This document shows, in pieces, positions 35,122 through 44,014 of a stretch of 64,000 bases of DNA (position 1 is the stretch's first letter; the number at the start of each line of letters is the position of its first letter). Position numbers and translations under genes: made by a program. Where the stretch lies: NCBI GenBank assembly GCA_964429915.1, contig CAYSDZ010000013.1, positions 1-64,000 of the forward strand, in the 5' to 3' direction. The notes under the pieces were generated by a model, which worked only from the letters and a program-made list of their open reading frames with translations, made no database searches and was not told the DNA's origin. Source of the stretch: Alteromonas_F sp964429915. GTDB lineage: Bacteria; Pseudomonadota; Gammaproteobacteria; Enterobacterales; Alteromonadaceae.

Positions 35122-37917
35122 CTATTTGCCGCTAATTGCTTGTAGTAAGGTTCTCGCCTCACCAACAAATTCATTGTTTGTTTGAGAGATAAGGAATTCT
35201 AGCTCTTCTTTTGCTTCGTCTATTAAACCTAATTCAACTAAACTTTGAGCAATAAAAAAACGCAGCTCAAAATCATTTGGTATTTTTACAAAGGCTTTGC
35301 GTAAATAGCCAATGGCTTCGTTGTATTGCTTTTTCTCAACCAACACCATTCCCAAGGTTTTCTGAATGTACGGGTCTGTGTTATCTAGCTGAATAGCCTG
35401 TTTGATATATGACTCACTCTTACTGATATCATCGTGTAAATACATAGTCGCCAATCGATTTAATAATGCTGGCCGATTGGGGTTTTCGGGAAAGGTTAAC
35501 AGCCGCTTGTACTGCTCAGCGGCATCGCTCCATTCTTGTTCATAGTAGTAGTACTGAGCAAGCAGGTTTATAGGAAAATAACGTTCTGGATGACGTTCAA
35601 TGATAGCTTGTACTTGCTGTAAGAATATTTTTTTGTCTAAACCGAAGCGAGTTAAATGATATAATTTCGCTAAGCCTAGCTCTACACTGTCGTCGATTGA
35701 CAAGGCTTGAATATAAGCCTTAGCCGCTTCAGAAACCTCACCTTTTTGTTCATACATGCGACCTGCCAAAATAAACAAACTAGCGGAATCGGGCCTAGAA
35801 ACAAGCTGTTGCTCAATGAGCACTTGCGCTTGCTCTGTCTTATTATTGTTGAGTAACAATTCTATGAGTTGATGATTCACTTTACGACTATCGGGTTGTA
35901 ACTCTAGAATTCTGCGCAAATTCTTTTCTGCTGCACGCGGCTCTTTTCGGGTTAAATGCAATTCACTTAATGCGAGTAATAAAATAGGTTCATCTTTAGC
36001 GATTGTTTCAAGCATTTTTACATCTATTTCACTGCTTCTTTCATCCCCTAATGCCAAGTGCAAATAAGCACGTTGGAGCAAATACTTAGGCTCAGCAATC
36101 GCAAAAGAGAGTAAAGTATTAAGCGTTGTAATCGCTTCTTTTATATTGTTCTGCGACAAATGAACAGAATAAATCCCCTCAAGCGCAGAAATATTTTCTG
36201 GGTCCAAGGTTAAAACGGTTAAATACCGTTCCATTGCCTTATTGTGATCTGCCAGTTTTACGTCTATTTGCGCAAGCAAATTTAATGTTGGTGAGTGCAA
36301 TGGATTTTTTTTATGCAAACGCTCTAGTTCTACAATGGCTTGCTCAATGTTATTTTGTTGATAATGAATCGACGCTAAGTTAAATCGAGCGCCAACTAGC
36401 TCGCCATTGTCTTTAAGCACTTGCTGAACAATGCGCTTCGCTTCATCGAAGCGCTGTTGCTGAATCAATATTGCTGATTTCGTTGTTAAGTATTCAAGAT
36501 TATTGCTATGCAGTGTCAACAAACGATCAATGCTCTTTAACGCAACATCAAAACGTTTGGCTTGTAAATTCAACACTGCATGTATGAACAATAATTTATT
36601 GCTTGGGCTTTGTTCGATTAATGTGTCTAACTTACTTAAGCCACTGTCAAATTGCTCTCTTTCAAGCAGAATTTTTATTTCAAGTAAACGTACGTCTAAA
36701 TGTTCAGGGTGGAACCGCACCAACTCATTAAACAAAGTAAGGGCTCTAAATGTTTTCCCTGTATTAAGGTATTGTTCGCCTAAAAGCACCAAAAAGCCCG
36801 GATACTGCAATAACGCAGTTTGATACTGTTCCATTAGCTTAACGGCTTCTTTATTTTTAGACAGCGCAAGCTGGGTACGAGCCAATAGCATAACCACCTG
36901 CAAGTCTTTAGGTTTTTGCTTTCTAAGCACTTGAAAATCGCGTAATGCTTGTTCAAATTTATCTTGTTGAAACGAAATCAAGCCCCTTAGCAACACTAGC
37001 ATGGGCTCTTCGTCAATCATTTCATCGGGCAAAAGATAAACTTGCTCAGCTAATTGCTTAAGCTGCTCCATCGCTTTTTTTGATTTTTCAGATTGCGGGC
37101 CAACTAACTGACTGTTAACCAAAATAGCAAAAGGCTCTTGCGGCGATAGGTCTAAGATTTGCTCGATAACCAAACTCGCATTGTCGGTGTCGTTTTTCGC
37201 AAGATAGATTTCCGCCAGAGTCTTGAGCAAGTTAAGGTTGTCTTCAGATGCCACGCTTTTAGCTTTAAATAACTGCGTTAGCGCTTCTTCGTAGCGGCCC
37301 TCTACTTTATTCACCATCGCCAATAGATGAAGCGTAGTCACATTGTTATCTGATATTTCCAACGCCTGAGCTAGATAGTTCCTCGCTCCCACATAATCTT
37401 CTTGTAAAAAAGCCACATTCGCTAACCCGTTAATTTGCTCTAATGGGTTATTGGTTAATGTGGATAGCATCAAGTAACTTTGTTTAGCACATTCGTAATT
37501 TTCCAGTTTTAAGCAGGCATTAATTTTCACTTTCTGCCAGTCAATTACTTGTGACTCACTCAAAGACAAGGGTATTTTGAAATCAATGATTTCTTGGTAG
37601 TGCTTTAATTGCGTTTGCACTGTAGCCCACGTGTCTATAAACACGCTGATATCAGCGCCGCTGCGAAGAATTTTCTTAAAATAACTACTGGCAGCCTCAT
37701 ACTCTGCTATTTTTGTAAGCGCTTGAGCCATAAGAATTTGTGCTGGCAAATTGTCGATATCTTGCTGCAGTACATTTTTTATGTAAATGATCGCCTCTTC
37801 GTACTGTTCTTTTTGATATGCCGACCGTGCTTTCTCATAACTAAGCTGAAGGCTTGTTTGAGCAGCCGTGGATAAAGAAATCACAAAACAGATAATGGCA
37901 AAAAACGTCAGTCTCAT
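35122..37917 (-). CDS. PEP-CTERM/XrtA-system TPR protein, PrsT-like
   Basis: The 931-residue protein has a signal peptide (MRLTFFAIICFVISLSTAAQ) and is otherwise built of about twenty TPR-type helical repeats. Repeat pattern, length and its place next to a PEP-CTERM protein gene fit PrsT, the periplasmic TPR protein associated with exosortase XrtA and exopolysaccharide export. PrsT proteins are often lipoproteins, but no lipobox cysteine is seen here. It converges on the cyclase gene. The call rests on architecture and context; a generic TPR scaffold is the alternative. Confidence 0.65.
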   Translation of the reverse strand: MRLTFFAIICFVISLSTAAQTSLQLSYEKARSAYQKEQYEEAIIYIKNVLQQDIDNLPAQILMAQALTKIAEYEAASSYFKKILRSGADISVFIDTWATVQTQLKHYQEIIDFKIPLSLSESQVIDWQKVKINACLKLENYECAKQSYLMLSTLTNNPLEQINGLANVAFLQEDYVGARNYLAQALEISDNNVTTLHLLAMVNKVEGRYEEALTQLFKAKSVASEDNLNLLKTLAEIYLAKNDTDNASLVIEQILDLSPQEPFAILVNSQLVGPQSEKSKKAMEQLKQLAEQVYLLPDEMIDEEPMLVLLRGLISFQQDKFEQALRDFQVLRKQKPKDLQVVMLLARTQLALSKNKEAVKLMEQYQTALLQYPGFLVLLGEQYLNTGKTFRALTLFNELVRFHPEHLDVRLLEIKILLEREQFDSGLSKLDTLIEQSPSNKLLFIHAVLNLQAKRFDVALKSIDRLLTLHSNNLEYLTTKSAILIQQQRFDEAKRIVQQVLKDNGELVGARFNLASIHYQQNNIEQAIVELERLHKKNPLHSPTLNLLAQIDVKLADHNKAMERYLTVLTLDPENISALEGIYSVHLSQNNIKEAITTLNTLLSFAIAEPKYLLQRAYLHLALGDERSSEIDVKMLETIAKDEPILLLALSELHLTRKEPRAAEKNLRRILELQPDSRKVNHQLIELLLNNNKTEQAQVLIEQQLVSRPDSASLFILAGRMYEQKGEVSEAAKAYIQALSIDDSVELGLAKLYHLTRFGLDKKIFLQQVQAIIERHPERYFPINLLAQYYYYEQEWSDAAEQYKRLLTFPENPNRPALLNRLATMYLHDDISKSESYIKQAIQLDNTDPYIQKTLGMVLVEKKQYNEAIGYLRKAFVKIPNDFELRFFIAQSLVELGLIDEAKEELEFLISQTNNEFVGEARTLLQAISGK

Positions 37918-37969
37918 TATGCTTTCCTGTAGTGCTGAAGAGGGAGTGTTCGATTGAGTTTAAATAAAA

Positions 37970-37992
37970 AAGGCGGTTGAACCGCCTTCATA
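37970..37992 (-). terminator. intrinsic terminator of the PEP-CTERM gene
   Basis: AAGGCGG and CCGCCTT pair around a TTGAA loop. On the minus strand the stem is followed by a run of T (37960s), placing it just after the stop of the PEP-CTERM gene. Confidence 0.85.
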
Positions 37993-38014
37993 ACATTCAC
38001 TATATCATCAACAA

Positions 38015-38965
38015 TTAACGTTTAAATTTAAGCTTACGACGAAAATAAACGAAGCCGATGGCCGCCAGTAGTAGACCTAACACTTGTGGCTCAGGCACCT
38101 CTTGAGAAGTATTAGAGGTGTCTGGCGGCGTATAAGCAAATAGCCTGTTATGTATCTCTACTGAGCCAGAATATGACAACGCAGCTACACCACCATCAAT
38201 TGATCCTGTTGAACCAGAGATATCGGCGTAAGGCGCAAGAATCGACCCATTCCACCCATCGCCATTGAAACTGATTGAGGTAGCCTCATAAAAGTTCCAT
38301 AACACTAAGCTAGCACGCTCTTTTGTAAAGTTACCTTGCGCTTTGGCGCCAATATTTAAAGCGCCGCTACCGGAAACGTTTATGACGATAGGAACAGTTG
38401 GGATTGAATCGAAGCTGAATCCTCCGCTTAAAATATCGTTACTGCTAATGTTAAACACAGACAGCTCATCGCCTGCGCTTGCACCTGATACAAGACGCTT
38501 ATTGTTGTTGTCGGAAGTATTAAAGGTACTGTTAGCGACCAACGAGCGGTAATACTCACTTTCTTCGATCACTTTATCAAAAAGCGAATTAAATTCTGTT
38601 CTTAGTACCGACTGGCTTTGCTGAGTAGACGTTCCACCTGAGCCATTGTTAATTAAACGAGTTGAGCCTACATTTCCGCCGTAAACAATATTGTGGCCAT
38701 TTAGGGCTTTTACGTCGTTTGCCGTGATATCACCTACCACAGTGATAGCATCCACTTTAGGGTCGCTTGCAAGCCGACTTCCTACGTCTAAAGACCTGCC
38801 TGCCATATTGATGTTACCACCGATGAAGATTTTCCCTTCAATATCGCTAGACGTAGATAGGTCGTTTTTAAGGATTAGATTGTAGTTATCTACGGTTGAT
38901 GCAATAACCACAGAGACTGGAGAAAACGCAAGCAATACAACTAAAAAACTCTTTGCCAACTTCAT
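38015..38965 (-). CDS. choice-of-anchor A PEP-CTERM exported protein
   Basis: The 316-residue protein has a signal peptide ending near VIAS, a beta-rich domain beginning DNYNLILKNDLSTSSDIEGKIFIGG (the choice-of-anchor A signature, with GSILAPYA near residue 230), and a PEP-CTERM tail: EVPEPQ, a hydrophobic helix (LGLLLAAIGFVYF) and a basic end (RRKLKFKR). The tail directs cleavage by exosortase XrtA and probable transfer to the surface or biofilm matrix. No exosortase gene is in the window. The PrsT-like gene follows on the same strand after a terminator. Confidence 0.88.
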   Translation of the reverse strand: MKLAKSFLVVLLAFSPVSVVIASTVDNYNLILKNDLSTSSDIEGKIFIGGNINMAGRSLDVGSRLASDPKVDAITVVGDITANDVKALNGHNIVYGGNVGSTRLINNGSGGTSTQQSQSVLRTEFNSLFDKVIEESEYYRSLVANSTFNTSDNNNKRLVSGASAGDELSVFNISSNDILSGGFSFDSIPTVPIVINVSGSGALNIGAKAQGNFTKERASLVLWNFYEATSISFNGDGWNGSILAPYADISGSTGSIDGGVAALSYSGSVEIHNRLFAYTPPDTSNTSQEVPEPQVLGLLLAAIGFVYFRRKLKFKR

Positions 38966-39114
38966 ATAAATTTACTTCTTAAACCATTTATGACGAATGC
39001 TTTGTAAAACAAAGCCAAAAAAGATAACTTTATTAAATTCATGCAGTTACCTATTAACAACTTTCAATAGTGTATAATATATTGACATCCTATGCATCGT
39101 TTAATTTCAAAAAC

Positions 39115-39146
39115 AAAGACACCTCAGCACAACCCAAGGTGTCTTT
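39115..39146 (-). terminator. intrinsic terminator after the spondin genes
   Basis: AAAGACACCT and AGGTGTCTTT form a perfect 10-bp stem with a 12-base loop. On the minus strand it is followed by TTTGTTTTT, just after the spondin lipoprotein stop. Confidence 0.82.
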
Positions 39147-39156
39147 TATAAATGTA

Positions 39157-40047
39157 CTATCGTGTACGCGTAATGGTCACACGCATTGAGGGATTATCCC
39201 ATCGATGCTGTTCTGTTAGTATAGAAGACGCTAGACCCTCGAAACTTGGATCATCAGCATTTGCCGATGTCGTCACACCGCGATGAAAGTGAACAACTCC
39301 TTCTCCTCCATCACGAGACGCATCGAAGCCTGCAGCTTGACCACCTGCACCCAACGCCTGTGCAGCTGGACCGGGCATAGTTTCAGCAGTCTCAACGTTG
39401 GCTTCAGTACCTGAATCCCAAGTCGGTGCACTGAACGTTTGTGCTTCACCCACTTCCATATCGCTGATATTCACAGCGTTTAAAGCAGTAAATGCATCGT
39501 TAGTATTAATAAGCATGGTCGCAATAGTAATACGTAAATTGTCAGCATCAAGCTCCGGCACAACTAAGGTTAAAGTATCACTGATCGTTTTCGGCAATAC
39601 CGGTCCTTGTGTAGAAACTACATCTAAGAAATCCACGGATGCACGTGCTTCATCAATAAAAGCTTGATTGTCTCCACCTTCTGCAAGCACTTCTAAACCT
39701 ACCGTTGCTGGTTCTCCGTCGACAAAAGCGGTGTACCCTGGTTCATGCATGACAACAGCAACAGGAGAAAAAGGCTGGGCGAAGGTAAGATTGGTAACTT
39801 GAACGGTATACACCGCTGAGTTTCCGTTAACACCATCTTGACCAGCTGCACCATCAGCTCCATCTTGACCATCTGCGCCGTCTTGGCCATCTGCGCCATC
39901 TTGACCAGCGGCACCTTGAGGACCTTGTTCGCCTTGCTGACCTTGAGGACCTTGCAGACCATCGGCACCGTCATCTCCAGAGCATGCGCTTAACAATGCA
40001 AGTACTGACAATGGCAATAGTATTTTAAATACGTTTGAGTTTTTCAT
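39157..40047 (-). CDS. collagen-like spondin-domain lipoprotein
   Basis: The 296-residue protein has a lipoprotein signal (LALLSACS, lipobox cysteine at about 22), then roughly 17 uninterrupted Gly-X-Y triplets (about 24-76, for example GLQGPQGQQGEQGPQG and repeated GQDGAD), then a spondin domain (about 80-296: FSPVAVVMHEPG, AEGGD, MLINTNDAFTALN, WDSGTEAN, GVVHFHRG, HRWDNPSMRVTITR). The triplets should form a trimeric triple helix projecting the spondin domain from the outer membrane. It follows another spondin gene by 16 bases. The ligand is unknown; adhesion is inference. Confidence 0.85.
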   Translation of the reverse strand: MKNSNVFKILLPLSVLALLSACSGDDGADGLQGPQGQQGEQGPQGAAGQDGADGQDGADGQDGADGAAGQDGVNGNSAVYTVQVTNLTFAQPFSPVAVVMHEPGYTAFVDGEPATVGLEVLAEGGDNQAFIDEARASVDFLDVVSTQGPVLPKTISDTLTLVVPELDADNLRITIATMLINTNDAFTALNAVNISDMEVGEAQTFSAPTWDSGTEANVETAETMPGPAAQALGAGGQAAGFDASRDGGEGVVHFHRGVTTSANADDPSFEGLASSILTEQHRWDNPSMRVTITRTR

Positions 40048-40063
40048 TACTGAACCTCCGAAA

Positions 40064-40870
40064 TTAAGATGCAGGAACAGTAATCGTTAACCGAGCAACA
40101 GGATTAAGCCATCTATGAACTGTGGAGTTTAAATCGCTTGCGCCAGCGCTTTGATTGGTGTCGCCTAATACATTTCTATGGATATGTATCGGTCCATCTG
40201 TGCCATCTTCAATTTCACCATTAACAACTTGTACACCAACCCCTGTTGCGCCTGTGCCTAAAGGAACGATTGAAGTGGGGGCACCAGCTACGCCAGGTAC
40301 TCCGTATCCACCCAACGCTAATCCTGTCCCTGCTTCAACAACATCAGTTCGAGCGCTATTTAATTCATCATTGAGTTCGGTACCTGCGTCATAAGCATTT
40401 AGCGTATAAGTGTAAACACCTGGTTCAGTAGGAATTTCAATGGCATCAAGACCAGCGAAAGCATCGTTAGTAGGAATTAACATGGTCAATACAGACAACA
40501 AAGGCTTACCCATGGTATCAAACTGATACGTTACTGTGGTTGATGGGCTAAGCAAGCCTCCAAATCGACGCCACGTGTTCGATCCGTTATCCGTTGACTC
40601 AGGCCCCAATAGCGCTTCAAAGTTCTGGCCTGCTGAAGCTGGGTTTTGCTCATCTTCTATAACACCGGCTTCCGCCAACCATGCCAATGCAGTGCTTGCT
40701 TCAGTGCCGGCTTCAAACGTATCAATGGTTTCATCGTGAGCCACTACAAGGCGTGGCGTGAAACTTTGACCGTGCATTAAATTTGTAAACTCAATTTCTA
40801 CCGTCTGTGCAAGAGCACTTGCGCTTGAACAAAGGAATAATAGCGATGCCGAAATCGTACGTAATCTCAT
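40064..40870 (-). CDS. secreted spondin-domain protein
   Basis: The 268-residue protein begins MRLRTISASLLFLCSSASALAQ, a Sec signal peptide without lipobox. The rest is one spondin domain with the same landmarks as its downstream neighbour: GQSFTPRLVVAHDE, AEAG, MLIPTNDAFAGLD, YDAGTELNDE, GPIHIHRN and WLNPVARLTITV. The two are paralogues with about the same order of motifs. The ATG at 40870 has GAGGA seven bases upstream; a frame opening at 40903 would add 11 charged residues. Its leader carries a striking inverted repeat covering the start codon. Confidence 0.85.
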   Translation of the reverse strand: MRLRTISASLLFLCSSASALAQTVEIEFTNLMHGQSFTPRLVVAHDETIDTFEAGTEASTALAWLAEAGVIEDEQNPASAGQNFEALLGPESTDNGSNTWRRFGGLLSPSTTVTYQFDTMGKPLLSVLTMLIPTNDAFAGLDAIEIPTEPGVYTYTLNAYDAGTELNDELNSARTDVVEAGTGLALGGYGVPGVAGAPTSIVPLGTGATGVGVQVVNGEIEDGTDGPIHIHRNVLGDTNQSAGASDLNSTVHRWLNPVARLTITVPAS

Positions 40871-40920
40871 GATGTATCCTCTTTTTTTAAGTGTGACTGA
40901 CACAAGTCACATCATGAGAT
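40864..40920 (-). promoter_or_regulatory. leader with start-codon-sequestering inverted repeat and a competing hairpin
   Basis: On the minus strand ATCTCATGATGT (40920-40909) is perfectly complementary to ACATCATGAGAT (40875-40864), which contains the spondin ATG at 40870-40868; the ribosome site GAGGA lies in the loop. A second stem, TGTGACT with AGTCACA (40911-40905 with 40898-40892), shares three bases with the first, so both cannot form fully at once. Together they look like a two-state RNA switch on translation. Confidence 0.6.
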
Positions 40921-40970
40921 GCAGCGAGTTTTACAAAATGTTCACTCACTGATAAAAATATTTACTCTTT

Positions 40971-42869
40971 TTATTCCGTTTCGCCACTGATGCGATCTCT
41001 ACCGCTATTTTTAGCATGATACAAATGTTTGTCAGCAAGTTGGATTGTCTCATCTATTGCCATACCCGAAGCATGTCGATGGATTGCAACCCCCATGGAA
41101 AAACTTAACTTTCTACTATCTGGAATACCCTCGATAGCTGTGTTTTGGAGTTTCTCACGTACAGATGTAAATAATTTTTTAGGCGATTCCTTATCACTTT
41201 CATTCAAAATAATGAGCCACTCTTCACCACCAAAACGACCAAAATAATTTGGTAAATAAATGTTTTCTTTTAACGCATTTGCAAATGCTTTGAGTACATT
41301 GTCACCAATATCATGGCCGAAGGTATCGTTGATACTCTTGAACTTATCTAAATCAAGAAGGGCAATCATCACCTGTTTATCGGAGTGTCGAGCATGTTCA
41401 ATCGACTTTACAGCAAACGCCATAATACTGCGTCGGTTTGGCGAGCCTGTTAGTTGATCGACAAATGCCATTTGCTTAAAGCGTTGCTTGTTTTTCACTT
41501 GCCACACAAGCATGAATGCAAGTAAAACAAATACCAAAAAACTAAGCAGCGCGACAATCATCCAAACGGTTTTTTGTTCTTCTTGCTGCTTTATTACTTT
41601 TTGGCTTATTTGATTTATCGATTGAAGCTTTTCATTTTCATTTTCCTTTAATTGAACTTCAAATCGCACTCTGAGCTTTTCTAATTCATTATTTTGATAT
41701 TCTTCATACCACTGCTCTTGAGTTGGCGCACTTTTTCGCAGCATTTCAAAAGCGTTTTTGTGATTTTGGTTTAAGTAAAGCCAGTTGGCTTTCAACTGCT
41801 GATAAGCAATTTTATGGAACGCATCATTAAAGCTTTCCAACTTACGTTCAAAGGCATTTAATGTTTGTTTTGCGTTATCTAAATCATTTGTTTTTAGGTA
41901 AGCCAGAGTCAAACTCGTCAATATTTCAAAAACAATCGGCGCGTTGTCTATATTGTCGAACACCGTCAAGGTTTCCTTTAATAAAGGTATCGCTTTTCCC
42001 CATTGCTCTTCGCTAATAAAAATATCTGCCAATCTGTGTTTGGCATGCGTAACACCAAGCACATCATCAATTTTCAAACTCAACACAATTGCATTTTCAA
42101 GTGCCAGTTTTGCTTTATCAACATCGTCTAAATCCATAAAAACAAAATGAAGATTGTAGTGAATTATCGATTGGGAGAAGGTATCGAGATTCGCCTCTGC
42201 TAACTCAAGTGCTTGCATATTGAAATCTAAGCTACTCTCGGCATTTGAGAGATCGATGTTTATATTGCCTAGCGCGATTAATACTCGACTTAAGCCACCT
42301 AATTCGTTGACCATCTCAAACTTTTCGTAGGCTTGTTTCAAATAATTAACGGACGCTTCAAATTTCTCTAATGAATATTGATACTCTCCCAAAGCCAAAT
42401 AGACATCACCTACCAAGTTAACATTTTCTAGCTGTGGGACGGCGTTCAGTAAACGAGTCGCATATTCAGATGTAAGGTTATTGCTGTCTTGATAAGGAAC
42501 TAAATATAAACTGATTATGTCTAGCTCGACCGTGGCGAAACGATCGTTAAGCTGACTTGCAATCTCGTGTAGCGCCGAAAGTGAAGGACTTATTTTTTCA
42601 ATTTGTTCAATTTCTTTGTACTGTTTTAATACACCAATAGATGTGCGTAGATAACCTTTTTCCCATTGATTTTTTTTTGCCAAAATAACCAATTTTTTTA
42701 AAAGCGTGGTAGCAGCGATAGGCGAAATACTGTGGTCATTTTGAATGCGTACTACTTCGTTGAGTAAATCCTGTTCAGATTTAATTGACGATATTTGCTG
42801 CGCAACAACACTATGACATGAACAAACTACAACAAGAGTAAAGAGTGCGCGCTTTAATTGCTTTATCAA
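40971..42869 (-). CDS. TPR-containing membrane diguanylate cyclase
   Basis: The 632-residue protein has a signal peptide, a periplasmic array of TPR repeats (about 60-390), a coiled-coil stretch, one transmembrane helix (WMIVALLSFLVFVLLAFMLVW, about 438-458) and a GGDEF domain with the active site RFGGEEWLIIL and the LDLDKFKSINDTFGHDIGD metal loop. It should make c-di-GMP. No RxxD inhibitory site is obvious before GGEEW. It lies 100 bases upstream of the two spondin genes on the same strand. Confidence 0.9.
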   Translation of the reverse strand: MIKQLKRALFTLVVVCSCHSVVAQQISSIKSEQDLLNEVVRIQNDHSISPIAATTLLKKLVILAKKNQWEKGYLRTSIGVLKQYKEIEQIEKISPSLSALHEIASQLNDRFATVELDIISLYLVPYQDSNNLTSEYATRLLNAVPQLENVNLVGDVYLALGEYQYSLEKFEASVNYLKQAYEKFEMVNELGGLSRVLIALGNINIDLSNAESSLDFNMQALELAEANLDTFSQSIIHYNLHFVFMDLDDVDKAKLALENAIVLSLKIDDVLGVTHAKHRLADIFISEEQWGKAIPLLKETLTVFDNIDNAPIVFEILTSLTLAYLKTNDLDNAKQTLNAFERKLESFNDAFHKIAYQQLKANWLYLNQNHKNAFEMLRKSAPTQEQWYEEYQNNELEKLRVRFEVQLKENENEKLQSINQISQKVIKQQEEQKTVWMIVALLSFLVFVLLAFMLVWQVKNKQRFKQMAFVDQLTGSPNRRSIMAFAVKSIEHARHSDKQVMIALLDLDKFKSINDTFGHDIGDNVLKAFANALKENIYLPNYFGRFGGEEWLIILNESDKESPKKLFTSVREKLQNTAIEGIPDSRKLSFSMGVAIHRHASGMAIDETIQLADKHLYHAKNSGRDRISGETE

Positions 42870-43101
42870 TGCGTTTTAGCCTATCTGATGCTGCTGTCCC
42901 TTTAAGAGCCATGAGTAAAAAGAAAAGGTTCTATTGCTAAATGAAGAAGATAGTAAACATGACCAAAGTTGGCAAAGAGGTAAAGCCATTATTTTGCTAA
43001 TAGCGGAAACAAAAAGATAAACCCAATACAAAGCACTTGATTTTACGTGCATAAAAAAACAAACTCCACGTTCTAAACCTAGGTAACTGAAGCGAAAAAA
43101 T

Positions 43102-44004
43102 ATGAATGTTTGGAACCGATTTGGTCTGCTTAGCTGCAAAGCTATATTTTTGTTGCTGTCGTTGCTGACTACTGCATTTGCAAACGATAAATTGCCCATT
43201 CTCCGGTTGGCACATGTGGGTTTTGAAGTGTCAGATCTTGACGTTTCAAGCCGTCATTACCAACAAATATTTGGCTTGGACACGGCTTTTTCAGTGAATG
43301 GTGCCGCTTATCTAAAAGTTAACGATAATCAGTTTATCAAATTGCTTGCAGTGGGTGGCCGAACCCATGACAACCGCATAACAGAAATCGCTTTTCATGT
43401 TGCCGACATAGACAAAACCGAGAAGGGTTTGAAGCAACGCGGGCTAAAGCCATCTAATGTTTATCGTGCAGCAGACGGCACACTCGCCATTCGCTTACGC
43501 GATCCCGAAGGTCATCAATTAGTTTTTGTCGAGTACGTTGCGGATTCGTTACAAGCCAAAACTCAAGGTCAATTTTTAAGTGACAAACGGGTATCTAAGC
43601 GCTTGCAACACATTGGTATTACGATTAGAAATGAAGACGCGGCAAATGCGTTTTACGGAAAAGCACTAGGTTTTACAGAAAACTGGCGTGCTTCGCGCAC
43701 CGACGATGGCCCTGACGCATGGGTAGGGATGCAGTTACCCGGAAGCAGCGGTAACTATATCGAATACGTGTTGATCAACGATATGCAACCCAACCGCCAA
43801 GTATTAGGCAATATGCACCATGTTTGTTTGCTTTCAGATAATATTCACCAAAGTTATCAAAAGCTTTTGGAACACGGCATTGGAAGCGACACACGATTTA
43901 AACCCAGAATTGGCCGCAGTAAGCGATGGTTGTTAAATACCCACGACCCAGACGGCAGCCGAACTGAATTAATGGAAGAGAATGAAGCCCTTACAAAAGA
44001 TTAA
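43102..44004 (+). CDS. exported VOC (glyoxalase/dioxygenase superfamily) protein
   Basis: The 300-residue protein has a signal peptide ending near AFAND and two VOC modules (about 33-145 and 165-285). The first has LAHVGFEVSDLDVSSRHYQQIFGL and ends DPEGHQLVFVEY; the second has LQHIGITIRNEDAANAFYGKALGF and ends DPDGSRTELME. The histidines at module starts and glutamates at ends are in the places of metal ligands. Periplasmic VOC enzymes are uncommon; the substrate is unknown. It converges on the Dyp gene with ten bases between them. Confidence 0.82.
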   Translation: MNVWNRFGLLSCKAIFLLLSLLTTAFANDKLPILRLAHVGFEVSDLDVSSRHYQQIFGLDTAFSVNGAAYLKVNDNQFIKLLAVGGRTHDNRITEIAFHVADIDKTEKGLKQRGLKPSNVYRAADGTLAIRLRDPEGHQLVFVEYVADSLQAKTQGQFLSDKRVSKRLQHIGITIRNEDAANAFYGKALGFTENWRASRTDDGPDAWVGMQLPGSSGNYIEYVLINDMQPNRQVLGNMHHVCLLSDNIHQSYQKLLEHGIGSDTRFKPRIGRSKRWLLNTHDPDGSRTELMEENEALTKD

Positions 44005-44014
44005 CTAGAAGGAA

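Noticed and set aside
39699..39974. 91-residue Met/Lys/Val-rich open frame on the minus strand
   Set aside because: It is a shifted-frame shadow of the collagen-like repeat and domain start, caused by the repetitive DNA.
40892..40911. CRP site suggested by TGTGA and TCACA
   Set aside because: The half-sites are ten bases apart rather than six, so it does not fit CRP. It is better read as part of the leader RNA structure.
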